The notes beneath the pieces were generated by a model. The model had not been told where the DNA came from. It made no database searches and saw only the letters and a program-made list of their open reading frames with translations. Positions 12,601 to 25,774 of a stretch of 64,000 bases of DNA are shown here, in pieces; within the stretch, counting starts at the first letter, position 1, and each line of letters opens with the position of its first letter. The translations under genes and the position numbers were made by a program. This DNA comes from Rhipicephalus microplus (Eukaryota > Arthropoda > Arachnida > Ixodida > Ixodidae): assembly GCF_043290135.1 (NCBI RefSeq), contig NW_027464588.1, forward strand, positions 204,501 through 268,500. Reading direction: 5' to 3'.

Positions 12601-15220
12601 GAACTGTTGTCTGCTGCAAAGAACTGCGTCTATGTCAAGCGTTGAATGACGCCTTTGTTCAATGCATAGTATTGCGTGAGACGGGTATACACCCGACTAT
12701 CGGCGTTAATCTTTCCAAGAATGCGCGACTTATTTGCATTGTAACATGTAGCCCATCATTTTATTCCCAAATAGATAATTTAGGCAAGGACAGCTAAAGA
12801 ACAATCATTCCCATATAGAGGTAAATGCAAGGGGAGTGCGTTAGAATCACCTTGCTTTCAATCACTTTCGCAGTCAACGCTAACCAACAGGGGAGAGGGT
12901 ATCACTGACAGTTTACGATACTATTCGTCCTAATATTTTTACAGAGTGTGCTCAAAGTTCAATAACAACCTGTTCGTTACAACAACAAATTACGAAAATT
13001 AGGTCTTAAACATTGAAAACACGTATGACCCGCCGTGGTGGTTTAAAGCTAACGGTGTTCGATCGCTGACCCGTAGGTCATGGGATCAAATTCCCGCCAG
13101 GGCGGCCGCATTTTCGATGGAGACGAAAATGCCCCAGGCCCGTGTACTTCGATATAGAGGCGAGTTAAAAGCCCGAGGTGGTAAAAACTGCCGGAGCCTT
13201 CCTTTACGGCATCTCTCTTAATCATACTGCTAAGTGGCAGTGGTATCGCCACCAAGCAGACGAAGCGAAGGACGACAGAAGATAGACCGGCACGAGCTTA
13301 TCCCTTCGGCAGCGCTGCTTGCCGAATCAGTTAACACAGCCATGTCTTTCCGGAACAATATAGGTATTTTGGGATGCTAAACCACATTGATTATTATAAT
13401 TAAAAATAAGTGTGCGAATAAATGTAGTGGGATTCACGGGCAGATGTCATTACATCTTTTGACCCCCATTTGGAATCCTCCAGCCAAAGCGCTAACGAAC
13501 TGTACGAACCTGCACCACGCCAACCACGACGGCCAGAGCGCCAAGGACTTCCATGCTCGTCGGTGGAGCATCGTCGCCCATGGCGTCGAGACCACGTTGT
13601 CCGAGAGCAACGCCGTCTAGCGTCGAGTTCGAGGCCGCCGCCTCGGCGCTCTCCCCGGGTATGATGGCGTTCATTTCAACGACTGTCGATGCCGATAGAA
13701 GGCTCACGACAGCGAACGTGCCTGTGCGATGCAGAAAGAGACGCGGTCACATGAATACACGAAGAGCATCGTGAGGCTGGGCCTTACACGTGGGCTTTAA
13801 GTTAGGTATTGAAACTTAAAATGACAAAATAGAGAGAACCGAAGTGTATTATTAGCTCTATGGCGTTTTTCTTTTTTCTTGAAGCACTTCATAAAAAAAT
13901 GCAATATACATATGATGGTGTGCATGTCTCCTCACAATAGACCTGTGCTCTTCATGAGGGGGGGGGGGGGTTCTTAAATGAAAAGAAGATGAATGTGAGC
14001 CCCGTAACTGTCTCTCAGTGGGAGGACACCTCAACAGTAGCTCACGAGGGATGGGTTAATAAGAAATTGAAAGTATAGGGAGGAATAAAAGGTATGGAGA
14101 CAGAGAGAGGAGCAGGAGGAGAGAGAGAGGCGTAGGGACAGCCACATATGGAAGTAAGGAGAAGATAGAAAAGATGGACACGGTCGCAGAAGTCCGAGGA
14201 CGGGACACCATTCGGTGAGAGCTCTTGTCGGCGTCAAGAGATGGCGTAGGGCAAGCCAGTCGGGCAGAGCTTCGCTGTTATCGGAGATCGCGGGGGCACA
14301 ACCAGTCGGCACGAAATCACCAGTCGGCACAACCAGTCGGGCACGGAAGCAAGACCCCTTCATGCGTGGCTAGAATGCCTGATCACGTATGCAACTGGTG
14401 TCATCTCATTTTCAAATAGTATAATCTGTACTTTTATATAAAGCAGAATACAAGTATATCTCACTCTGGCTAAGTAGCTTATAAATGAGAGACATATGCT
14501 ACTAAACTACGTGTGGCAGTTCTAGATCAAAGAAATAATTATTAATTAATATTTTTTATTATCTGATAATATGATTGATTGATTATTTTATGAATGAATC
14601 AATCATAGGCCCAAGTGCACTGTTTAAATGTGCACCAGAAAAATAAACAAGAAAACACTAAATCAAGTATAAAAAGATCGCCCCATCAACGCATTCCCAA
14701 CATATATATATACAGGCATAAAACAGTCAAAGAAAAAAAATGCAATTTGAGAGATAAATACACTTGCCCATGCATTTGTTTTGCCACCTTAAAACAAGTG
14801 TCATTGCAATAAGTATAGCTAAATGTCTGCCCTAGATATCTCTGGTATGCCTCAAGTAATGCGCGACCTCGCGCTGTTGTTGAATCTGTACACTCACCGA
14901 CAGAGACGTGCTTCGAGGTGCCCATGAAGAAGTAGATGATGGCCGGGAAGGCGGACACGTAGAGGCCGTTGATGGCACCGGCAGCGGCCAGCACGCCGTA
15001 CGCGAGCCCTGTCGATAGGACGTCGTTCGATTGCTTCCCCGACAGAACAAAGCACCCCCATCACTCGAGCGAGCCCATTTTTCAAGATTGGCGCTGTTAC
15101 ATCCCTCATTGTCTACCGAGTCGGGTAAACTGTCAGTTAAACTATAGAACCTTGAGCTGTTGCAATAAGTAGCCTATAGAGAGAGCATATCTAGCGGCAA
15201 TATCCAATCACGAAGACTTC

Positions 15221-15293
<73 letters not shown>

Positions 15294-15296
15294 ATA

Positions 15297-15378
<82 letters not shown>

Positions 15379-18300
15379 TATAAATCGAGTGATTATACAT
15401 CAGAAAGATTCAACATACCTCGTAGCAAATGCCGCACGATCATGTAGTACAACAAATACAGCAATCAGACTAATCCGAGTAAGTCACATTACAGAAGCAA
15501 TTAACTTCGCCACCACACTCATCTTTTCTAAACAGCACACGGAGATTGCAGGTCATCAAATGATAAGCATTTAGAGATGAAGAAAGCATCACGTGACTGC
15601 GTTTTTACACCCCGGCGTAAGACTTGTTATAGTTACACTAGTTATACAAAAAGAGAAAGCAATGCTTGCACGGGGTCCCTACCCTGGGGTATGTGCATGA
15701 TGCTGACCGTGAAACCAGCCATGATGTCCTTGACGAGGAAGTCGCGCACGCGGTAGCGTGGCAACCACTGTAGCACGGGCAGCAGAGAGTAGAGCACGCT
15801 TAGCGGTGTGCAGGCGCACGAGCTGAGAAACTTGCGCTTGACCTGTGTGGAGTCCAGCAGGTGTAAAGGGATACACAATGCACGAGTGCCGGAGAGTGTA
15901 GTACATCGTTTGGAGACCACGATAGCACGTAGCCCCATGAATGTCCTCATCACATTCCTTCAATTGCGACGAAATGCCCGTGTCCAAGTCCTTACAGAGT
16001 ACGGGAAGTTCTATTTTAGATTCTTAGATCAAACATGAGCGTCATAGTACCTCAAGACTGATAATGTTTCTAATTATGCGAATAGTTTCAAGCAATGTTT
16101 ACTTGCAGATCCACTGTGGTAGATTATCAGGCAAGGCGTCGCCCTGCTAAGCTCCGGTACCCGGCTTAGTCATAGTACTCTGAGCTATGTTTCTTTTTAA
16201 CCGCAGCATCGTACACTGCAGTGGCTTGATTGATTGATTGACATGTGGGGTTTAACGTCCCAAAACCACCATATGATTATGAGAGACGCCGTAGTGCAGG
16301 GCAACGGAAATTTCATCCACCTGGGGTTCCTTTATGTGCACCCAAATGTGAGTACACTGCTGTGTACTCACATTTAGAACCTTATAGAATTGACATTACA
16401 GTGCAGTAAGTTTGTCCGTATGCACAAAATCTAACGGTTTTATGTTCAAGGTGAAGCTCTCAGCGACACAAACAAACAAGAGTTATACTGCTCAACGACA
16501 GGGGCACAGTTACGATGAAAATTAGTAAATTAGTCAAGGGTATCTCTGATAAAGTAGAACGTATTGACCATGCTCTAAGGCGCTCGATATAGCGCTCAAG
16601 TGCCCTGAATTTACCCACCTTCTGCGAGAGGGACGCGTCCGCACTGTCATTGCCGTAGTTTTTGACCAGCTCTTCTTGGTTCATGGCTTGCCGATGGATG
16701 CGAATGCGGGGCTTCGAGCCATCCAAGTTGTTGTTGTTGGAGCTGCCGTTTTCCTGCGAGTAGGCGTAGCAATGTACGTGACCATCAACAATCGAGACCG
16801 AGAGAAAAAAGCCAAGGGAAGCAAAAAAAGAAAATGGTCCCGTGTGTAAACCGCGTCTTCAGCCAAGGTTTACGGCCCTCTGACACATGCTTTTTTTATG
16901 TGCTATGCAGCTGTATAGATGAGTGCGACCACAATGATGCGCTTAGTACAGTGCACCTTGTCATTCGTAACCGCGATTGCACCGGAAAGCTAACCAGCCC
17001 TCACATGAGGTTCAACGAACGAGTCTTACTGTGGCACTTTCGAACAAATGCTGCATTTTTATTCGATAGGGCCGATTTTATGTTCCAGCAGCACCTCTGC
17101 ATTGTGATACACATTTTACAGTTTTTCTTTAATTGCCATACAAAATTTTACGCGGCCTTTATTCTTGATTTACGCGTCTTTTAACGGCCCTAGCACTTTG
17201 GTGTCTTTGTGCGTTGATGTATTCCCAGGTGGGTTAGCTTTGTCTTTCGTTTAACTGCCAGATCTTAGAGGCCATCTAGAAAGAGGCGCTTGATTTAGAT
17301 CTGTTTCGCCAGGTGCTGCAGCGAACCCAACTGCTCGCAACAAAACGACCTGGTCTTTCAAATGACATTCAAATATTTTGAATTATTAGGGTTTTCCTAG
17401 CAGTCAAGTTGGCGTCATCTTAACACTACGCTGTCATATGATACGTCTTCTGTATAACTTAATTTAAAGCAGAACCATCGGGTACGTACCAATGTTAGTT
17501 TGAAAAGACAATTTTTTTTAATATTTGGCAAACAGAAAGTGCTTGACTGGAAGTTCTGGAGTGTTCATCGGTGCTCGTGCCACCACAAAACGCAATTATT
17601 TATGTTTACTTGTAAGGATCATCGTCATTATCTCTCGCGCATGCGCGCATACACACTGGCTCCACCAATGGGCGGCCACGCGTTCACATTGTTGGACGGG
17701 CTTCAACCTCGTCTGCAGACAGGAAAGATTGAATAGGGTGCGTGGTTTTTCTGGACATCATGTAGACAGGTACGAAACGCCACAGGAAAAAAATCGGAAA
17801 CCGTGGCGTGGATACTTACGTCACACCGACCTATTATTCATAATTTCAAGAATGAATACTTACCAGTTTACGATGAACTCCGAAAGATGATTCAGTGCTT
17901 AATGAGAAGAACTGAAACGCTCTTTTTTTACATGCTGATGCAGGGCTAAATACTGAACAGTAGAAGTTATTCTGCATTATTTAAAACAACTATAGATCCA
18001 CCCCCTAAACAACAACAACCACAAAAAAAAAAAGGCGCTAACTCAGACTCACCCAAGAAATAGATTTTGCTCTCAGGACTAACCCACCAAATTTTTCCCC
18101 AACCGGACTCACTCGAAATCGAACTCACCGACATATCACTCAGCCGCACTCACCCAAAGTGAGCCTGACAGCTTGAACCGAGTCTGGGTGATTTGAGTCG
18201 CGAGTCCATTAGCGTAAAATTACCTTTTTGACACCGGCGTCAATGCTCTTTAACGATAATATGCCAAATGATCGGCGCTCAACGATACGCCTTTTGATCT

Positions 18301-21300
18301 AGTACATTTATTTACGTGCTATCAGTGGCCTCAATTCAGTAAAGACATAATAAATATGCGACTTACACGAGATGTATTGATACCAAGGACTTCAAGTTAA
18401 TGAGCTTGCGTCGGAGAAGGCTGTACGAGTGAGATGCCAAGAATTATGCGTACAAAAAGTTTGAGAGATCGATGTCGGACTTGAAATCCTACACTTTCAT
18501 GCACTACCACTTTTCCAGCAAACGTCAACCGGACATTTTGCGGGTTGTGGACGTAGAACAGTGCGGCTATCATGTACAGACCACCTTAAAGTGACAAAAA
18601 TTGTGCATTTCAGCACCATGTATGTACGAATGCTGTATGCTGAATGCAGTATTTAATTATGTTGAACCGAAATTACCAGCCGTGTTAGAATTCGTTCCAT
18701 GTACAATATGGTGAGTAGAGTACGTTATCTTCTTCAGTCACTTGACATTTAATGGTCTTAGGGTTTTCAAGCTTGCCCGGGTCAAACGGCCCAAATATCA
18801 AACGAGGTAGTATGTCAAACAGCCAATATGTCAAATGGTCCTCCATAATTTTGTCTGCATTACTTCACACATAAGAGCAATTTATGGGATTGTGTTTGCT
18901 TAGCAGAGGTCTGGCATTTATATTGGCCACTATGTGTCAGAATCCTTTTTTTATAATAGGCATTACCCATCAAAAGCGAAAAAAAAAAACTGTTCTTCAC
19001 AATATTATTACGAGGCAGTGGGCATGGCTCTACCGTCGTGGACAACAGTTCGATGAAAAAGAAGTGGACTCGCCGCGCGAGAGACTGGCAGCTCTGAAGC
19101 GTCACTTTGGCATGTAAATATAGGAAATACGCTCATTCCTCTCTTCCGTGTGTTTGCGAGCTCCGTAACAAATTGGTGGAGGTGCTGGGTAACGAAGCGC
19201 CATACAACGGAGCTCCGCAGTGGTCGTCAAATCGGAGTTTCCGTGATGGAACACGGGACTGATCCCACGGCCACCTCTCCATCGGCTTCGGCGACGCCCG
19301 CACCATCCACGGCAACGCCTCCACTGGCCCCACCCCCACCCACGTACGTGCTGACGCATCCGAAGCATCCTGGAACGTTCTGCGGTACGGACCAAGTTGA
19401 TGTCGACGACTGGATAGCCGACTACGAACGCACCAGTGCTCTCAACCGGTATGATCCGACTCTTATGCTGGCCAATGTGCTGTTTTACCTGAAAGGCACG
19501 GCCAAAGTCTGGTACGAGAACCATGAGGAGGAGATCGGCAGTTGGGACACCTTCAAGGAAAAGCTTCGCGACTTATTTGGGAAGCCCATCGGTCGAAAGG
19601 CGGCTGCAAAGAAGGAGTTGTCTATACGTGCTCAGACGTCCACAGAGCCGTATATCTCATATATACAGGACGTGCTGGCTCTATGTCGTAAAGTTGACAA
19701 CGACATGTCGGAGTCTGACAAGGTTGGCCACGTCCTCAAGGGCATAGCGGACGACGCGTTCAACCTGCTAATGTGCCGGAACTGTGCGACCGTCGACGAA
19801 ATTATTGAGGAATGCCGGCGTTTTGAACTGGCCAAAAGCAGACGGATTTCAAGATCATTTACTCGACTGCCGAACACCGCAGCGACGTCCTCCTGCGAAG
19901 ATGGACTGTCCTCCCATCGGCAGTCTTCACCAGCGTCTGAAATTACGCGAATTGTCCGGCGGGAAATCGAAGCAATTACACCTACTCTTCCCGCCAACGG
20001 CCACGTCGATTTGCAAGTACCTCAGGTTTGCTTGGTACAGTCGATTGTGCGGGAAGAACTGAGCAATTTGGGCTTCGATGTCTGCGCCGTTGCTCAGTCT
20101 CGACCAATTGGCTTCCGTTCAAGGTCGCCGCCTCGCCCCAGGTCACCACCCCAAGAAAGGTCTTATCCACGCTCTCGCAATCCGGCCGAATGGAGAACTG
20201 CGGATGATCGGCCGATCTGCTTTAACTGCCGCCGCATAGGTCACGTCGCACGGTATTGCCACAACCATTGGTCTTCGTCCCGAAACCAGTATAACACTGC
20301 TCGCCGCACCGATAGCTACCGTCGTTTCCAACCTCCTGAGCCGATCGCCGACAACTACCGCCGGCCTCTGCCCGTCGATTCCTACGCCTGCGATGCCCCT
20401 GATACGCAGCACAGCCGCTCACCGTCGCCTCGACGTCACCAGTCTCGTTCGCCGCCAGGACGTCGCCCGTCGTCCCCTTCTCCTCTACGACGACGCCCGA
20501 CCTCCCCGCTCAATTCTCACCAGGGAAACTAAGCGGTGCAGCTCTTGGAGGTGAAGCTGCATCCTCGGTACCGACCTCAAATCCTCTCCTTGTACTGCCG
20601 ACACGACGAAATTTGATCGACGTCGACGTTGACGGCCTGACTGTTTCTGCACTTGTTGACACTGGGGCGCATATTTCTGTGATGAGTGCCCGACTTCGTC
20701 GCCGCCTGAAGAAAGTGCTCACACCGGCTGCCCCTGGCGTTATTCGTGTCGCCGACGGAAGAAGTCTTGCCATCACAGGAATGTGCACAGCACGCATCAC
20801 TATCGCCGATCACCCCACATCTGTTCTCTTTGCAGTTATTGAGCAGTGCCCAAATGACCTAATTCTTGGTTTAGATTTCTTGTCCACCCATGCTGCTCTC
20901 ATCGACTGTGCAACCGGCGTTCTTCAACTTGAACTGCCTCGACTTGGACCTGTGCCGTCCTCACCGTCACACCGCTTGTGCGCTGTTGATTATGTTCGGC
21001 TGTCACCGCAAGCCACCACGTGTGTTGCCTTAACGATATCACCAGCTCTTCCTGACGGTGACTACATAGTGTCTCCATTGGTGGATGTGCTCTTGGCTCG
21101 AAGTGTTGCTGTGCCGCATACAATCGTGACTATTGTGGACAACTACGTTCAGCTTCCGCTCCTTAACTTCAGTAGTTCGACCCAAGTTCTCCCGCAAGGC
21201 ATTTCGTTAGCCCACGTTTCCCCACTTGATGCATGTAGCATCGTGGCATTGGACCCTGAAGACTGTTCGTCCCCTACTGCAGCCAGCCGAGCAAACGCAC

Positions 21301-24300
21301 CTAGCGACGAAATCACGATGATGATCGCCCCTGATCTTCTGCCCTGTCAGTTGGCGCAACTTCACCACGTTCTGACTACCTACCGAGATATTTTCGACTT
21401 CGATGACCGCCCTTTAGGGCAAACGTCCTTCGTGCGTCATCAAATACATACCGGCGATGCTAATCCTGTTAGACGGCGACCGTATCGTGTTTCCCAGTCC
21501 GAACGCCAGGTCATACAACGAGAAGTCGAGAAAATGCTCTCCAAAGGAGTCATAGAGGCCTCTTCAAGTCCATGGGCGTCACCTGTTGTTTTAGTGAAAA
21601 AGAAGGATGGCAGCTGGAGATTTTGCGTTGACTACCGTGCCTTGAACAAGATAACCCGCAAAGACGTATATCCGCTGCCACGAATCGACGACGCCCTTGA
21701 TTGCCTTCATGGCGCGCGATACTTCTCATCTATTGATCTGCGTTCGGGCTACTGGCAAATTTCTGTCGACGACTTAGACCGAGAAAAGACTGCCTTCATC
21801 ACACCGGACGGCCTTTATCAGTTCAAGGTTATGCCTTTTGGGCTGTGCAACGCCCCGGCAACGTTCGAACGCATGATGGACTCTCTTCTTCGTGGTTATA
21901 AATGGTCCATCTGTCTTTGCTACCTCGACGATGTGATTGTTTTTTCCCCAACATTTGAAACTCACTTAACTCGTTTGTCGACCATTTTAGCCGTTTTTCG
22001 TCGAGCAGGACTCCAGCTGAACTCGAAAAAGTGCAATTTCGGCCGACAACAAATCACGATCCTTGGTCATCTTGTAAGTGCTGCTGGCGTCCGACCTGAC
22101 CCTGACAAGATTAGCGCTGTCAAGAATTTCCCTCTGCCTTCTTCAACCAAAGATGTTCGGAGTTTTGTGGGCTTATGCTCGTACTTCCGCCGCTTTATAC
22201 GCGATTTCGCTACAATTGCACGACCACTAACTGATCTTCTCAAAAAGAACGTGCCCTTCTCGTGGGGCCAAGACCAAGCAGCTGCGTTTTCCACGCTGAT
22301 CGACCTGCTCATTTCACCACCAATACTGGCTCACTTTGACCCGTCTGCGACGACTGAAGTACGCACAGACGCCAGTGCTCACGGAATCGGCGCCGTCCTC
22401 GCTCAACACCAGGGAGGCCAAACGCGTGTTATTGCGTATGCCAGCCGCCTTCTCTCCACATCTGAGCGAAACTATTCGATAACAGAGCGCGAGTGTCTTG
22501 CGTTGGTCTGGGCTGTAGCGAAATTTCGCCCCTACTTGTATGGCCGCGAGTTTTCAGTTATTACGGACCACCACGCTCTGTGTTGGCTGTCGTCGCTCAA
22601 GGACCCAACTGGTCGCCTAGGTCGCTGGGCTCTACGTCTCCAGGAGTATAACTTCGACGTAATTTATAAGTCGGGCAGGTTGCACCAAGATGCTGATTGT
22701 CTCTCGCGTTATCCGGTGGACCCTGCTAGCCTCGCTGTCCATGAAGGCGATTCTTGTGTGCTCGCCATATCTGATTTGCACGACATCGGCACAGAGCAGC
22801 GCCGGGACGCAACCCTCAAGAAGGTCATTCAGCGAGTATCTTCAGGACATTCCGACCCTTCTCTCCGTCAATATGTCCTTCGCAACGACATTCTGTATCG
22901 TCGCAACATGAAGTCTGATGGCCCGGAATATTTGTTAGTTATTCCCCAACACATGCGTGCCACTATTCTTCAACATCTGCATGACGCACCGACGGCGGGA
23001 CACCTGGGTTTTTCACGCACCTATCACCGCGTGCGGCAACGGTTCTTTTGGCCTGGCATGTATAAATTTGTGCGCCGTTATGTCGCTGCTTGCGAGCGCT
23101 GCCAGCGTCGGAAACGTCCTGCTCTCCGTCCGGCTGGCCTGCTCCAACCTATCGACATTCCCCCGGAACCATTCTTCCGCATCGGCCTCGACTTGCTCGG
23201 ACCTTTCCCGACGTCCGTGTCAGGCAACAAGTGGATCGCTGTCGCAACCGACTATGCGACCAGATACGCGATAACTCGTGCATTGCCAACTAGCTGCGCT
23301 ACAGACGTCGCAGACTTTCTCCTAAATGACGTCATTCTGCGGCATGGAGCTCCGCGCCAGCTTTTGACGGATCGGGGCCGCTGCTTCCTCGCAAAAGTTA
23401 TCGACGAAATCCTCCGGAGCTGCTCTACCGAACATCACCTTACTACTGCCTACCATCCCCAGACTAACGGTCTCACGGAGCGTCTCAACCGAACTCTTAC
23501 AGACATGTTGTCTATGTACGTCTCTGCTGACCACCGTGACTGGGACGCAATGCTCCCCTACGTTACATTTGCATATAATTCGTCAAGACATGACACCGCC
23601 GGCTACTCTCCATTCTTTCTTTTGTACGGCTGCAACCCTGCGTTGCCATTCGACACACTCCTTCCTTCTGCTACTATCCAACCAACGGTGTATGCGCAGG
23701 ACGCTGCTTCTCGAGCCCGCGTCGCTCGCCAAATCGCGCACACTCGGCTCAGTGCTTCTCAGGCCGCACAAAAAGTCCGCTACGATGACTCGCACCGCGA
23801 CGTTGACTACCCTGATGACTCTCTTGTCCTACTCTGGACGCCGTATCGACGTGAAGGTTTGTGCGAGAAGCTCCTCCCACGATACACAGGACCCTACAAA
23901 GTTCTCCGCAAGGTCACCGACGTCGACTACCTCATCACTCCCGTTCAACCGCACTCATCCTCTGCTACACCATCTACTGATGTTGTTCATGTGTCGCGCC
24001 TAAAGCCCTACTATACTGCCAGTCCTGATTGACTTAGGGGCGCCGTGACGGCGCTTTGTTCGCCGGGGGTGATATTACGAGGCAGTGGGCATGGCTCTAC
24101 CGTCGTGGACAACAGTTCGATGAAAAAGAAGTGGACTCGCCGCGCGAGAGACTGGCAGCTCTGAAGCGTCACTTTGGCATGTAAATATAGGAAATACGCT
24201 CATTCCTCTCTTCCGTGTGTTTGCGAGCTCCGTAACAATATGAACGCATCGTAACTAATACGCTTATATCCACACAGCTCCTCTCCACGTTCTCATACTG

Positions 24301-25703
24301 CTTATTTAATTTTGCATGTACCAACTTTCTGAGTGGTCCTTAGCGTCGACGTCATCTTTTTGTTGTCCTCATCAGCAGTCGAAAAGGTGACGAAGAAACA
24401 CTCATGTTGGGCGCAAATGAACGGCGCGTCGAGTCGTATGGCTCTTAGCACGACGTCACTCATTGAGGCGTGAAGTCAATTAGCGCGCTCACGTCGCATG
24501 ACTGCAGTTCTTAACGCGTACATTGTTGTGCAACAACGTAGCAACACTACAAGTCCCACTCTGACGCTACAGATTGCACTTACGTACGCTAGAGCAACTG
24601 CCAAAGCTGAAACTGCTCGAGGAGAAACAAGGGTTAATGCAACGCCGACTAAATTTCATGGCCGAAAGGCTGCCGCAGTGACGTCAGAGGGTGGGGGCCC
24701 AGTTACGCTGCGAACGTGGCGGAAAGCCTGTGTTTCGTTCACGTTTTAGGAGAACAACCGCTCCCGCTCTCGCAGCTGCTGCGGCTAGATTGGGCCGAAT
24801 AAAAGATGTGGAAAAAAAAAAAGTCTTACTGAGCACGCTCAGTTGGGCAACTGGGCCCCCAACCTCTGACGTCACTGCGGTAGCCTTTCGGCCTTGAAAT
24901 TTAGTCGGCGTTGGTTATTGGCGACTATGAGTTAGGGAAACCCGTGGCATGCCAGAGAGGTTTAAGAAAGGGAATAATTTCGGTCCTTCCATTTGTGTGC
25001 CACCAATATACAAAGAAATCCAATACAGTTTCTTGTAATTAAAGCCTGAAACCCAATTGAGTTTCCCTTAATTAGTCCCTCGGCGTTGAAAGAGTAATTA
25101 TCCGGTATGGTAATTATAACCAGGCACAAACGCCTTTCTGGGTCGATCACCCTATCGGCCGATTTAACCATGTAGATTAACGCCGGTACCCACCATGCGC
25201 ACCTGACTTCGATTAAGCCCGATTAGAGTCACGTTTATCAAAAAGGCTCCTTTTTGCAGCTACCGTAAAGGAGGCAATTACGATCGAGAATTTCGATTAG
25301 ATCAAAAAGTGAACGGGACACCACTGAGGCAATTTTTCGTTCGAGGTCCCGTTTATCGGTTGGACACAACAGAATGAACCCAACCAGCGAATAGATAGGC
25401 CAGGGAAAGCGTACGGGATGTGAATAGTTGTCTTTAACTAGAGTGTAGCAGTTGTAGAGCAAATTTAGACGAACGAAAGCGGACAAAAAATCACGCTTGC
25501 CATCGGTGGGATTTACACCTGCTAATTTCTAATTACGCGTCCGACGCTTCACCGATTGAGCTATACGTACGCGAAAGATATTGCGCCATCCACTTCGTTG
25601 GGTATTTTTGTGCATGTAAGGTCTCGAGGTGTTGAAAAATGTCCTCGCAGCTTGATGGTGGAAGAGATAGATAGATAGATAGATATAGATAGATAAATAG
25701 AAA

Positions 25704-25774
<71 letters not shown>

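Larger units (their letters stand above)
19002..24241 (+). mobile_element. Intact Ty3-type LTR retrotransposon with 4-bp target duplication
   Basis: Two 165-bp LTRs (19006-19170 and 24073-24237) bracket uninterrupted gag and pol frames, and ATAT flanks both ends (19002-19005, 24238-24241). The LTRs read identical by eye. The domain order in pol is protease, RT, RNase H, integrase with a GPY/F-type tail, which places it in Ty3/mdg4 (Metaviridae); no chromodomain and no env frame are seen. Both gag and pol are complete, so the copy looks autonomous and very young. It lies antisense in the first coding intron of the SLC26 gene. Confidence 0.96.

Noticed and set aside
19150..19245. Upstream ATG at 19150 as the gag start
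   Set aside because: It lies inside the 5' LTR and would add residues encoded by LTR and primer-binding-site sequence; the ATG at 19246 is more plausible.
20613..20615. Independent start codon for pol
   Set aside because: The codon is TTG, and the frame is open back to the slippery heptamer, so frameshifting explains expression better.
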